A DNA stretch of 64,000 bases from Actinomycetota bacterium (GTDB taxonomy: Bacteria; Actinomycetota; Thermoleophilia; Gaiellales; F1-60-MAGs149), in assembly GCA_009885805.1 (NCBI GenBank), contig VFJZ01000030.1:1-64000 (forward strand). The letters are read 5' to 3'. Below the pieces are notes generated by a model, which had not been told where the DNA came from, searched no databases, and was given only the letters and a program-made list of their open reading frames with translations. Position numbers and translations under genes: made by a program. Below, piece after piece: positions 24,228 through 32,732 of the stretch; the first letter of the stretch is position 1, and the number at the start of each line of letters is the position of its first letter.

Positions 24228-25486
24228 GTTATCTCGTCGGCATCCTCGGTCTGCTCGGCCTCGTGTTCGTGCACGAACTCGGTCACTTCCTCGCGGCGAA
24301 GGGCGTCGGTGCGCGCGCGACGAAGTTCTACGTCGGCTTCCCGCCAGCGCTCCTGCGGTACCGACGCGGCGACACGGAGTACGGCCTCGGCGCGGTGCCG
24401 CTCGGCGGCTACGTCCGCATCGTCGGTATGGCGCGTCCGCAGGCCGTCGATCTGTACCGCGTCCGCGACGCCGCCGACGAGGCGCAACTGCGGCGGAGCC
24501 CGGACGATCCGGACGATCTGACGCCGGCGGTCGACGCGCTCGAGCGGGAGCTCGCAGCCGGTCGGCTCGACCGCGCTCACCCGCTCGCGCACGTGACGCT
24601 GGCGGCGATCGAGGCGGACGCGGCGCTCCTCACCGATACCACCCTCCGGCAGGCCGTGAAGGACGTGCGACGGATGACGGAGGACCTCGACCCGCGCGCC
24701 TACTGGGCGCTCGCCGTCTGGCGCCGGATCGTGGTGATCGCCGCCGGCCCGATCGCCAACGTGCTCGCGGCCGTCGTCATCCTCGCCGGCTTCTACATGA
24801 TCGGCGAGCCGACCTTCGCCTCGCGGATCGGCAAGGTCAGTGCCGGTTCGCCGGCGGAGGCAGCCGGCGTCCGGCCGGGCGACATCATCGTCGGCGTCGG
24901 CGATCGCGCCGTCGACGGGCCGGCCGATGTCCGACCGGCGACGCAGGCGACGGGCGGCGCCGCGGTCGTGGTGCGCGTCGTGCGCGGCGAGCAGACACTG
25001 TCGCTCGGGCCGGTCGCACCGCGCCTCGATGCGGCGTCGCAGCGCTACCTGTTCGGTGTCCAACTCGACCCGGTCCGCGACGGCACCGTGCGCTCCGATC
25101 CGATCACCGCCACCGGCCGCGCCGTCGCCGAGACCTGGCTCGTCACCCGCGGCACGGTGGAGGGGATGAAGAACATCGTCACCCCGCAGGGCCGTGAGCA
25201 GCTGACGACGCCAGTTGGTATCGTCGAGGCGTCGTCGGACGCGGTCGGCGCCGGGTACTACCCGGCGCTGCTGGCGTTCATCTCGCTGGCCCTGGCGATC
25301 TTCAACCTGCTGCCGTTTCTCCCGCTCGACGGTGGCCACATCGTGTTCGCCCTGATCGAGAAGCTGCGTCGCAAGCCGGTGCCGCGAGCCGTGTTCGAGC
25401 GCGTCTCGATCGTCGGCATCGTCTTGATGCTGATGCTGTTCACGGTCGGGCTGAACAACGACATCGGGCGGCTCGGCGAGCCCTGA
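24224..25486 (+). CDS. rseP: RseP/RasP-type site-2 membrane metalloprotease
   Basis: This 420-residue zinc protease cleaves transmembrane segments of anti-sigma factors or signal-peptide remnants. HELGH (H17, E18, H21) lies in helix 1 and LPLDGGH (D369) near the end. One PDZ domain spans about residues 200-280 (IGKVSAGSPAEAAGVRPGD). A charged insert of roughly 90 residues lies between the first loop (PLGGYVRIVGMARP) and the second membrane helix. Similar inserts occur in actinobacterial homologues, but its role is unknown. It overlaps dxr by 4 nt. Confidence 0.94.
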   Translation: MSYLVGILGLLGLVFVHELGHFLAAKGVGARATKFYVGFPPALLRYRRGDTEYGLGAVPLGGYVRIVGMARPQAVDLYRVRDAADEAQLRRSPDDPDDLTPAVDALERELAAGRLDRAHPLAHVTLAAIEADAALLTDTTLRQAVKDVRRMTEDLDPRAYWALAVWRRIVVIAAGPIANVLAAVVILAGFYMIGEPTFASRIGKVSAGSPAEAAGVRPGDIIVGVGDRAVDGPADVRPATQATGGAAVVVRVVRGEQTLSLGPVAPRLDAASQRYLFGVQLDPVRDGTVRSDPITATGRAVAETWLVTRGTVEGMKNIVTPQGREQLTTPVGIVEASSDAVGAGYYPALLAFISLALAIFNLLPFLPLDGGHIVFALIEKLRRKPVPRAVFERVSIVGIVLMLMLFTVGLNNDIGRLGEP

Positions 25487-25516
25487 CCGGCGGGGACGGC
25501 GGCAGGACCCTCGCGC

Positions 25517-25522
25517 TACGCT
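25517..25522 (+). promoter_or_regulatory. -10 element TACGCT for ispG (leaderless)
   Basis: TACGCT ends 8 nt before ATG 25531, in the 44-bp gap after rseP. No Shine-Dalgarno is visible. Confidence 0.5.
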
Positions 25523-25530
25523 GCCGCGCG

Positions 25531-26646
25531 ATGGGATCGTCCCGCCAGATCAGCGTCGGTGGTGTGCCGATCGGCGGTGGCGCACCGATCGCCGTGCAGT
25601 CGATGACGACGACGAAGACGCACGACGCGGCGGCCACTCTCGCCCAGATCGGCGCGCTCGCCGAGGCCGGCTGCGAGATCGTCCGCGTCGCCGTCCCCGG
25701 ACTCCCCGACGCCGCCGCCCTGCATGAGATCGTCGCCACCAGCCCGATCCCGGTGATCGCGGACATCCACTTCAACGCTTCGCTGGCGCTGAAGGCGATG
25801 GACGCCGGTGTCGCCGCCGTCCGCATCAACCCGGGCAACATCGGCGGCGCGGAGCGCGTCGAACAGGTCGTGCGCCGTGCCCTGCAGACGTCGACCCCGC
25901 TGCGGATCGGCGCCAACTCCGGTTCTCTCCCCGAACATCTGCGGCCGGCCGCGACCGCGGACCCGGCCGGAGCGCTCGTGCAGGCGGCGACCGAGGAGGT
26001 GGAGATCCTCGAGAGGCTCGGTTTCCACGACTTCAAGATCTCCGTCAAGTCGACGTCCGTGCCCGTGATGATGGAGGCCTACCGGCGGCTGTCGGAGGCG
26101 GTGCCGTATCCGCTCCACCTCGGCGTCACCGAGGCCGGCACGCTCGTGACGGGCGCCGTCAAGTCGGCGATCGGGATCGGGGCGCTGCTCGCTCAGGGCA
26201 TCGGCGACACGATCCGCGTCTCGTTGTCCACTGACCCGGTCGAGGAGGTTCGCGTCGGGTTCGAGATCCTGAAGGCGCTCGGCCTCCGCCAGTTCGGCCC
26301 CGAGCTGATCGCCTGCCCGTCCTGCGGCCGCACCAACGTCGAGGTGCACGGGCTCGCGGAGACGGTCGAGACGCGCCTGAAGGCGTACCGCGAGCACTTC
26401 GAGGTCGCTGTCATGGGCTGCGCCGTCAACGGGCCGGGCGAGGCGGGGGACGCCGATTTCGGCATCGCCGGCGGGCGCGACGCCGGTCACATCTACGCCC
26501 ACGGCGCGGTTCTGCGCCGCGTGCCGCAGGACCGCCTCGTCGATGAGTTGTTCGCTGAGATCGACCGCTGGATCGCCCTCGGTATGCCCCGGCCCGAACG
26601 CGGTCGCCGCAAGCTGGCGCTGCCCGTCGTCGGTGCGGGCGCGTGA
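25531..26646 (+). CDS. ispG: 4-hydroxy-3-methylbut-2-enyl diphosphate synthase
   Basis: IspG (GcpE) reduces MEcPP to HMBPP in the isoprenoid pathway using a 4Fe-4S cluster. The 371-residue protein has the N-terminal VQSMTTTKTHDAAAT and cluster ligands C262, C265 (CPSCGR), C297 (MGCAVNGPGE) and E304, spaced as in the family. It closes the dxr-rseP-ispG trio. A small ORF overlaps its stop. Confidence 0.97.
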   Translation: MGSSRQISVGGVPIGGGAPIAVQSMTTTKTHDAAATLAQIGALAEAGCEIVRVAVPGLPDAAALHEIVATSPIPVIADIHFNASLALKAMDAGVAAVRINPGNIGGAERVEQVVRRALQTSTPLRIGANSGSLPEHLRPAATADPAGALVQAATEEVEILERLGFHDFKISVKSTSVPVMMEAYRRLSEAVPYPLHLGVTEAGTLVTGAVKSAIGIGALLAQGIGDTIRVSLSTDPVEEVRVGFEILKALGLRQFGPELIACPSCGRTNVEVHGLAETVETRLKAYREHFEVAVMGCAVNGPGEAGDADFGIAGGRDAGHIYAHGAVLRRVPQDRLVDELFAEIDRWIALGMPRPERGRRKLALPVVGAGA

Positions 26647-26819
26647 CGCCGGCGAGGCGCAAGGCCGCCGCAGCGGCCGCGGCGGCCCTGCTCGGCACCG
26701 CCGTCCTCAAACACTCGCGTCTGGCCCGTCTCGCCGTCGTCGGTGGCCTCGCCGCGGTGGCCTACACGCGAATGCGCGGCCGCGAGCCGGAATGGCACGA
26801 CGTGCAGCGTCCGACGTGA
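26643..26819 (+). CDS. Small hydrophobic protein (58 aa) of unknown function
   Basis: GTG 26643 overlaps the ispG stop and the frame ends with TGA overlapping the next GTG, so it is linked at both ends by 4-nt overlaps. The protein is Ala-rich with a basic N-terminus, a possible membrane helix (LARLAVVGGLAAVAYTRM) and a short polar tail. The double overlap is good evidence for translation. No family is recognised. Confidence 0.6.
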   Translation: MTPARRKAAAAAAAALLGTAVLKHSRLARLAVVGGLAAVAYTRMRGREPEWHDVQRPT

Positions 26820-28339
26820 CGGTGGTGACGCTCGACGAGGTAGAGAACCGCCTCCGGCCGCTCGCCGAGGCGTCCGCGCGCGCCCACTGGCAGATGGCGG
26901 GCGCGGCGACCGACGCGCATCGGGCGGTTGCGGCCGAGAAGGAGATCGCACTCGAGGCCGCGCTGTCGGATCCCGCCCTGGTCACGCCGGCGCCGGGGGA
27001 GGGGCCGTTCGACGCCCGCCGCGCCGAGTTGCTGCGGCTGTGGGTGGCGCCGCGCCAGCGTCCGGCGCAGCTCGCGGAGCAGATCATCCGGCTGGAGACG
27101 GAGCTGGCCGGTCGCTTCAGCGCGCACCGCGCTGTCGTCGGTGATCGCGAGGTCGACGACAACGAGCTCGACCGGATGCTCCTGCGGTCGACCGACGAGG
27201 CCGAGCGGCGCGGCGCCTGGCGGGCGTCGCGCGCGGTCGGCGGAGCCGTCGCCGACGAGCTGCGCGAGCTCGTCGCCCTGCGCAACACCTCCGCCGAGCG
27301 CCTTGGCGAGCGCGACCACTACGCGCTGTCGCTCCGCTACGACGAGCTCGACGAGGCCTGGCTCTACGGCCTCCTCGACCGGCTCGACGCCGGGCTCGCC
27401 CCTGCGTGGACAGCGGAGCGTGGCGCGATCGACGGCGACCTGCGCGCCCGCCTCGGACTCCCGCCCGGGACGCGCATCGAGGCCTGGCACGCGACCGACG
27501 CCTACTTCCAGGACGCCCCGCCGCCGGTCGACGACCCGCTGCTCGACGCCGCCGGCGAGATCGACCCGGTCGCCGCGTGCCGCGCCTACTTCGCCGATCT
27601 CGGCCACGATGTCGACGCGATCCTCGAGCGGTCCGATCTCCAGCCGCGGCCGCTCAAGGACCAGCACGCCTTCCAGACGACGATCGTACGCAATGCCGAC
27701 GTGCGCATCCTCTGCAACCTCGCGCCCACCCTGCGCTGGCTGGAGACGTTGCTGCACGAACTCGGGCACGCCATCTACGACGCGGCGGTCGATCCGTCGT
27801 TGCCCTGGCTCCTACGCACGAACGCCCATACCTTCGCGACCGAGGCGATCGCCATGGTGCATGGTCGGCGTGGGCGCGACGCGGCCTTCCTGACGCGCTA
27901 CGCCGGCGTCCCGGCGGCGATCGCCGAGCACCCGGCCAATGCGGCTTCGTTGCGGCGCGAACTCCTCGTGTTCACGCAGTGGGTGCAGGTGATGGCCCGC
28001 TTCGAGCGTGGCCTGTACGCCGACCCGGGGCAGGATCTCGACGCGCTCTGGTGGTCGCTGGTCGAGCGCTATCAGGGGCTTCCGCGCCCGGCCGACGCAC
28101 CGGCGGGCGCCTGGGCCGCCAAGATCCACCTGACCGTGGCGCCGGTCTATTACCACAACTACCTGCTCGGGCAGATCCTCGCCTCGCAGCTCGACGCGAC
28201 GATCGGCTGCGGTGCGGAGCTGACCGAGCGGTTCCTGTGGCCCGGTGCCTCGCTGCGCTGGGACGCGCTGATCGAGCGTGCGACCGGCGAGCCGCTGACG
28301 ACGGACGCCTTCGTCGCGGACATGGCGATGCGGGCGTAG
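26816..28339 (+). CDS. M2/M3-like zinc metallopeptidase
   Basis: This 507-residue protein is mostly helical. It has the gluzincin motif HELGH (H314, E315, H318) and a Glu 25 residues later (ATEAIAMV) as the probable third zinc ligand. The C-terminal KIHLTVAPVYYHNYLLGQIL segment with HxxxxxYYHNY resembles the substrate-closing region of peptidyl-dipeptidases and carboxypeptidase Taq-like enzymes. It lacks a signal peptide and so likely degrades peptides in the cytoplasm. Assignment to M2 or M3 cannot be decided by eye. Confidence 0.82.
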   Translation: MTVVTLDEVENRLRPLAEASARAHWQMAGAATDAHRAVAAEKEIALEAALSDPALVTPAPGEGPFDARRAELLRLWVAPRQRPAQLAEQIIRLETELAGRFSAHRAVVGDREVDDNELDRMLLRSTDEAERRGAWRASRAVGGAVADELRELVALRNTSAERLGERDHYALSLRYDELDEAWLYGLLDRLDAGLAPAWTAERGAIDGDLRARLGLPPGTRIEAWHATDAYFQDAPPPVDDPLLDAAGEIDPVAACRAYFADLGHDVDAILERSDLQPRPLKDQHAFQTTIVRNADVRILCNLAPTLRWLETLLHELGHAIYDAAVDPSLPWLLRTNAHTFATEAIAMVHGRRGRDAAFLTRYAGVPAAIAEHPANAASLRRELLVFTQWVQVMARFERGLYADPGQDLDALWWSLVERYQGLPRPADAPAGAWAAKIHLTVAPVYYHNYLLGQILASQLDATIGCGAELTERFLWPGASLRWDALIERATGEPLTTDAFVADMAMRA

Positions 28340-28347
28340 CCCGTCCG

Positions 28348-28378
28348 CGTCGCAAAGGTGCCTGGCACCATTGCGACG
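28348..28378. repeat. Hairpin repeat with GGTGCCTGGCACC core between convergent genes
   Basis: CGTCGCAA (28348-28355) pairs with TTGCGACG (28371-28378), enclosing the palindrome GGTGCCTGGCACC (28357-28369) with one A-A mismatch. It fills the 40-bp gap between the peptidase and the convergent acetyltransferase, so it can serve as a terminator in both directions. The core and the CGCAATGG flank recur at 63943, which marks it as a member of a dispersed repeat family. Confidence 0.75.
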
Positions 28379-28379
28379 G

Positions 28380-28883
28380 CTAGAGCGTCAGCAGCATTCG
28401 CGTGTTGCCGAGCGTGTTCGGCTTCACGCGCTCCAGATCGAGGAACTCGGCGACACCCTCGTCGAACGATCGCCGCAGCTCGGCGTAGACGTCCGGCGTG
28501 ACGGGCGTGCCGTCGATCGGCTGGAACCCGTGCCGCTCGAAGAAGGCGACCTCGAACGTCAGGACGAACACCCGCGAGATGCCGAGCTCGCGCGCGTCCT
28601 CGACGAGCGCCATCATCAGCAGGTGACCGACGCCGTGCCCCTTCGCGGAGGGTGCGACGGCGAGCGTTCGGATCTCCGCGAGGTCCTCCCAGAGCGGGTG
28701 GAGCGCTCCACAGCCGACGACGTCGCCGTCCAGTTCGGCGACGCGGAAGTCCTGGATGTCCTCGTACAGCTGGACCGTCGCCTTCTCGAGCAGGATGCCG
28801 GCAGGGACGTAGTGATCGACGAGTCCGCGGATCCCTCGAACGTCGCCGGTGCGGGCACGGCGGATGAGCGGCGAGGCGGTCAC
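28380..28883 (-). CDS. GNAT acetyltransferase, probable short-type N-acetylglutamate synthase
   Basis: This 167-residue GNAT protein has the acetyl-CoA loop VAPSAKGHGVGHLLM, preceded by EIRTLAV and followed by VFVLTFEVAFFERHGF. The sequence resembles the short actinobacterial ArgA-type enzymes that acetylate glutamate in arginine synthesis. The start is taken at GTG 28883, which has TACGAT 9 nt upstream; an in-frame ATG at 28940 gives 19 more residues with no family support. No other arg genes are nearby. Confidence 0.82.
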   Translation of the reverse strand: MTASPLIRRARTGDVRGIRGLVDHYVPAGILLEKATVQLYEDIQDFRVAELDGDVVGCGALHPLWEDLAEIRTLAVAPSAKGHGVGHLLMMALVEDARELGISRVFVLTFEVAFFERHGFQPIDGTPVTPDVYAELRRSFDEGVAEFLDLERVKPNTLGNTRMLLTL

Positions 28884-28892
28884 GCGGCGGCC

Positions 28893-28898
28893 ATCGTA
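28893..28898 (-). promoter_or_regulatory. -10 element TACGAT for the GNAT gene (leaderless)
   Basis: Read on the minus strand, TACGAT ends 9 nt before GTG 28883. It supports that start over the upstream ATG. Confidence 0.5.
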
Positions 28899-28939
28899 TC
28901 CGACCTCGCCGGAATCGACCGGCGGTCGCGAGCGTTGCA

Positions 28940-29020
28940 CAAGGTACGTTACAAAGAGCGCTCAGTTTCCTGCAATACAAACCGATAACGCTGTTACATA
29001 CTTCGTTACAAGGAGTTCAC
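28940..29020 (+). promoter_or_regulatory. AT-rich promoter region with three GTTACA repeats
   Basis: GTTACA occurs at 28948, 28993 and 29005, the first and last followed by AAAGAG and AAGGAG. The stretch is markedly lower in GC than its surroundings. It ends with the ribosome site AAGGAG 6 nt before ATG 29022. The direct repeats look like operator half-sites for the small gene downstream. Confidence 0.5.
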
Positions 29021-29021
29021 C

Positions 29022-29204
29022 ATGTTCCATCACCCGCTCGTTCACATCGTCGATCAGCTGAGCCGCGGATCGGTGCAGCCCGAATCCGAGCAGGCGTACT
29101 TCGAGCGTCTCTCGCGCGAGGCCATTCGCGCGCAGCGGCGCAGCCGGCGGGCGCGCCCGCAGCGTCGGTTCGTCGCGCCGGGGAGCCGCCGCGTCGCCGT
29201 CTGA
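29022..29204 (+). CDS. Small basic protein of unknown function (60 aa)
   Basis: ATG 29022 has an excellent AAGGAG ribosome site. The product has a polar, helical first half (VHIVDQLSRGSVQPESEQAY) and an Arg-rich tail (RRSRRARPQRRF), suggesting nucleic acid or ribosome contact. It sits between the GNAT gene and dnaE with its own AT-rich promoter. I do not recognise it. Confidence 0.6.
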   Translation: MFHHPLVHIVDQLSRGSVQPESEQAYFERLSREAIRAQRRSRRARPQRRFVAPGSRRVAV

Positions 29205-29213
29205 CCCCGGCCC

Positions 29214-29219
29214 TACAAT
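29214..29219 (+). promoter_or_regulatory. -10 element TACAAT for dnaE (leaderless)
   Basis: TACAAT, close to the TATAAT consensus, ends 9 nt before the dnaE GTG 29229. There is no Shine-Dalgarno. Confidence 0.6.
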
Positions 29220-29228
29220 GGGCGTCCC

Positions 29229-32200
29229 GTGCCCGACACCTTCGTCCACCTGCACTGCCACTCCGAGTACTCGATCCTCGATGGGGCGTGCAGGATCCGC
29301 GAGGTCGTCGAACGCGCCGTCGAGTTCGAGATGCCGGCCGTCACGGTCACCGATCACGGATCGATGGCCGGGGCGGTCGAGCTCTATCGGACGGCGACGA
29401 AGGCCGGCATCAAGCCGATCATGGGCTGCGAGATCTACCTCGTCGACGACCGCTTCCAGCGCGAGCAGGGCACCCACCGCTCGTGGGCTCACCTCACCCT
29501 GCTCGCGCAGGATACGGCTGGCTACCACAACCTCGTCAAGCTCGTCACCGCCGGCTATCTCGAGGGCTACCACTACAAGCCACGGGCCGACTTCGATCTG
29601 CTGCAGCAGCACAGCGCCGGACTGATCGCCCTCTCCGGGTGCCTGTCCGGCCGCACCTGCAAGGCGCTCCTGGCGGGCGACGAGCCACGGGCGCGATCCG
29701 AACTCGACCGGCTCGTCCAGATCTTCGGGCGTGACCAGGTCTACGTCGAGATCCAGGACGCCGGGCTCGCGGCGCACCGCCAGGTCAACCCGGGCCTGAT
29801 CCGGCTCGCCGACGACGCCGGCCTCCCGCTCGTCGGCACCGGCGATGTCCACTACCTCCGCGCCGAGGACGCCGACCCGCACGAGGCGCTGCTCTGCATC
29901 CAGACCGGTGACGAGCTCTCCAACCCGAAACGGTTCCGCTTCGAGAACAAGGAGTTCTTCTTCAAGTCGGCAGCCGAGATGGCGCGGGACTTCGCGCCGT
30001 ACGGTCGCGACCTGCTGCGGCCGACGCTGGAGATCGCCGAGCGCTGCAACGTCGAGATCGAACTCGGCCGGATCCGTCTGCCCAGCTACGACGTCCCCGA
30101 CGGCGCGGACGCGCTGACCTTCCTCGAGGGCCTCTGTCGGGAGGGGCTGCAGGAGCGCTACGGCGCTGTGGAGCCCGCGCTCGAAGCCCGCCTGCGCTTC
30201 GAGCTGCAGACGATCGCCGAGATGGGGTTCGCCGACTACTTCCTGATCGTCTGGGACTTCGTGCGTTTCGCGAGGACGAACGGCATCGGCGTCGGCCCGG
30301 GTCGCGGTTCGGCAGCCGGATCGCTGGTCGCGTACTGCCTGCGGATCACGGACGTCGACCCGATCCGCTACGAGCTGCTGTTCGAGCGGTTCCTGAACCC
30401 GGGCCGCAAGTCGATGCCCGACATCGACATCGACTTCTCGGTCGACGGGCGCGAGCGTGTCATGAACTACGTCGTCGAGCGGTACGGCCGCGAGCGCGTC
30501 GCGCAGATCATCACGTTCGGCAAGCTCGCGGCGAAGGCCGCGACCCGCGACACGGGCCGCGTGCTCGGGCTGCCGTTCGGCGTCGTCGACCGGATCGCGA
30601 AGATGATTCCCGACGGCGTCAAGGTCGGCTTCGCCGACTGTCTGAAGCCGGGCCAGGAGCTGCAGGCCGCGTACGACGATCCGGCGCCGATCGGGCATGA
30701 CGGGCAGGGCCGGCCGGTGACCGCACGGCAGCTGGTCGACATGGCGCGGCCGCTCGAGGGCCTCGTCCGGCAGGACTCGATCCACGCGGCGGCCGTCGTG
30801 ATCGGTGACCGCGACCTGTCCGAGTACCTACCGCTGCAGCGCAAGGGCGCCGACGAGCCGATCGTGACGCAGTACGCGATGGGCGATGTCGAGGCGCTCG
30901 GCCTGCTCAAGATGGACTTCCTCGGGCTGCGCAACCTCGACGTGATCGACGAGGCCGTGCGGCTCGTCGGCGAGTCGACCGGCATCCAGCTCGACATCGA
31001 CACGTTGACGCTCGACGACGAGCGGACCTACGAGCTGCTGCGCCGGGGTGACGCGACCGGCGTCTTCCAGTTCGAGTCGGCGGGCATGCGTGATGCGCTG
31101 CGCCAGGTGCGGCCGACGGAGTTCGACGACCTGATCGCCCTCGTCGCCCTGTACCGGCCCGGCCCGATGCAGAACATCCCGGTCTATGCGCGGCGCAAGA
31201 ACGGGCAGGAGCCCGTCAGCTATCCGGAACCACGGCTGCAGGAGATTCTCTCGCGCACGTACGCGGTGACGGTCTACCAGGAACAGAACATGCAGATCGC
31301 GAAGGTCCTGGCCGGGTTCACGCCCGCCCAGGCCGACGATCTGCGCAAGGCGATCGGCAAGAAGGATGCGACCCTGATGGCGTCGCTGAAGGATCGCTTC
31401 ATCGCCGGCGCGATCGAGAACGACGTCGTCCCCGCGCTGGCGGAGTCGCTGTGGCTCGAGAACGAGCGCTCCGCCGACTACTCGTTCAACAAGAGCCACG
31501 CCGCCTGCTACGCGCTGATCGCCTACCGCACCGCATACCTGAAGGCGAACTACCCGGCCGAGTACATGGCAGCGCTGATCTCGTCGGTGATGGACACGAA
31601 GGACAAGGTGCCGTACTACGTGGCCGAGTGCGCTGACATGGCGATCGACGTCCTGCCGCCTGACGTGAACGTCTCGCAGCGCGACTTCGCCGTCGTCGAC
31701 GGCAAGATCCGCTTCGGACTGTCTGCCGTGAAGAACGTCGGCGACAACGCCGTGCGGGCGATCCAGAGCGCCCGCGACGAGGGTGACCGGTTCACGTCGA
31801 TCTGGGATTTCTGCGAGCGCGTCGACATGCAGCTGGTCAGCTCGCGGGTGCTCGAGAGCCTGATCCGCGCCGGTGCCTTCGACTCCACCGGCGCCCGCCG
31901 GCGCGGGCTGCTCGAGGTCGTCGAGCAGGCGATCGGCAACGGTCGCAAGCAGCAGGCCGATCGCCTCGCCGGCCAGGGCTCGATCTTCGATCTCGAGCCG
32001 ACCGAGTCGGTCACGGCGGCGCAGATCTCTCACCCGCCGATCCCCGATGTCGAGTTCGACCAGAAGGAACTGCTCCAGGCCGAGCGCGACACGCTCGGCC
32101 TGTACGTCTCCAGCCATCCGCTCGCCGGTGTCCGCGACCAGCTGCGCCGCAAGGTGGACTGTGGCATCCGCGAGCTGGCCGGTCGCCGCGAGGGCGAGCG

Positions 32201-32681
32201 CGTCACCGTCGGCGGGCTCGTGTCGTCGGTTCGCCAGCACCTGACGCGGAAGGGTGACCAGATGGCGTTCGTCGTCCTCGAGGACCTGACCGGGTCGACC
32301 GAGGTGACGGTGTTCACCCGTACCTATACGCAGGCACGCGACCTGCTGGTGGCGGATCGGATCGTGATCGTGCGCGGCCGCATCGATGGCAGGGCTGGTG
32401 GTGAGGCGAAGCTCGTCGCGGAAACGGTGCTCGGGTTCGAGGCGGTCGCCGAGATCGGCATCGTCCGGTTGGCGATCGACGCGCGCACGGCTGCCGGTAG
32501 CGCGATCGATGAGCTCCGCGCGCTCGTGCGTGAGTTCCCGGGAGACCATCCCGTCGTCGTCGAGTTTGCGACCTCGCGGGGACCGAAGAGCCTCCGTCTC
32601 GGTGCCGGCTATCGCGTGCGGCCCGACTCGGCGTTCTTCGCCGAGGCCAAGGCTCGGCTCGGCGACGCCACTCTCGCCTAA
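29229..32681 (+). CDS. dnaE: DNA polymerase III subunit alpha
   Basis: This is the replicative polymerase of 1150 residues. Domains in order: an N-terminal PHP domain (FVHLHCHSEYSILDGACRI, TVTDHGSMAGAVE); the palm with GVGPGRGSAAGSLVAY and the catalytic PDIDIDFSVDGRERV; fingers with the FNKSHAACYALIAYRTAYLK region; a helix-hairpin-helix; and a C-terminal OB fold (VTVGGLVSSVRQHLTRKGD). The length fits DnaE1. The GTG start, 9 nt after TACAAT, is right at the PHP motif. No downstream operon partner is evident. Confidence 0.97.
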   Translation: MPDTFVHLHCHSEYSILDGACRIREVVERAVEFEMPAVTVTDHGSMAGAVELYRTATKAGIKPIMGCEIYLVDDRFQREQGTHRSWAHLTLLAQDTAGYHNLVKLVTAGYLEGYHYKPRADFDLLQQHSAGLIALSGCLSGRTCKALLAGDEPRARSELDRLVQIFGRDQVYVEIQDAGLAAHRQVNPGLIRLADDAGLPLVGTGDVHYLRAEDADPHEALLCIQTGDELSNPKRFRFENKEFFFKSAAEMARDFAPYGRDLLRPTLEIAERCNVEIELGRIRLPSYDVPDGADALTFLEGLCREGLQERYGAVEPALEARLRFELQTIAEMGFADYFLIVWDFVRFARTNGIGVGPGRGSAAGSLVAYCLRITDVDPIRYELLFERFLNPGRKSMPDIDIDFSVDGRERVMNYVVERYGRERVAQIITFGKLAAKAATRDTGRVLGLPFGVVDRIAKMIPDGVKVGFADCLKPGQELQAAYDDPAPIGHDGQGRPVTARQLVDMARPLEGLVRQDSIHAAAVVIGDRDLSEYLPLQRKGADEPIVTQYAMGDVEALGLLKMDFLGLRNLDVIDEAVRLVGESTGIQLDIDTLTLDDERTYELLRRGDATGVFQFESAGMRDALRQVRPTEFDDLIALVALYRPGPMQNIPVYARRKNGQEPVSYPEPRLQEILSRTYAVTVYQEQNMQIAKVLAGFTPAQADDLRKAIGKKDATLMASLKDRFIAGAIENDVVPALAESLWLENERSADYSFNKSHAACYALIAYRTAYLKANYPAEYMAALISSVMDTKDKVPYYVAECADMAIDVLPPDVNVSQRDFAVVDGKIRFGLSAVKNVGDNAVRAIQSARDEGDRFTSIWDFCERVDMQLVSSRVLESLIRAGAFDSTGARRRGLLEVVEQAIGNGRKQQADRLAGQGSIFDLEPTESVTAAQISHPPIPDVEFDQKELLQAERDTLGLYVSSHPLAGVRDQLRRKVDCGIRELAGRREGERVTVGGLVSSVRQHLTRKGDQMAFVVLEDLTGSTEVTVFTRTYTQARDLLVADRIVIVRGRIDGRAGGEAKLVAETVLGFEAVAEIGIVRLAIDARTAAGSAIDELRALVREFPGDHPVVVEFATSRGPKSLRLGAGYRVRPDSAFFAEAKARLGDATLA

Positions 32682-32732
32682 GGTAGACGGCGTCGTCTGC
32701 CGATATCGGAGCATCGACCCCGGGAGCTCCAC

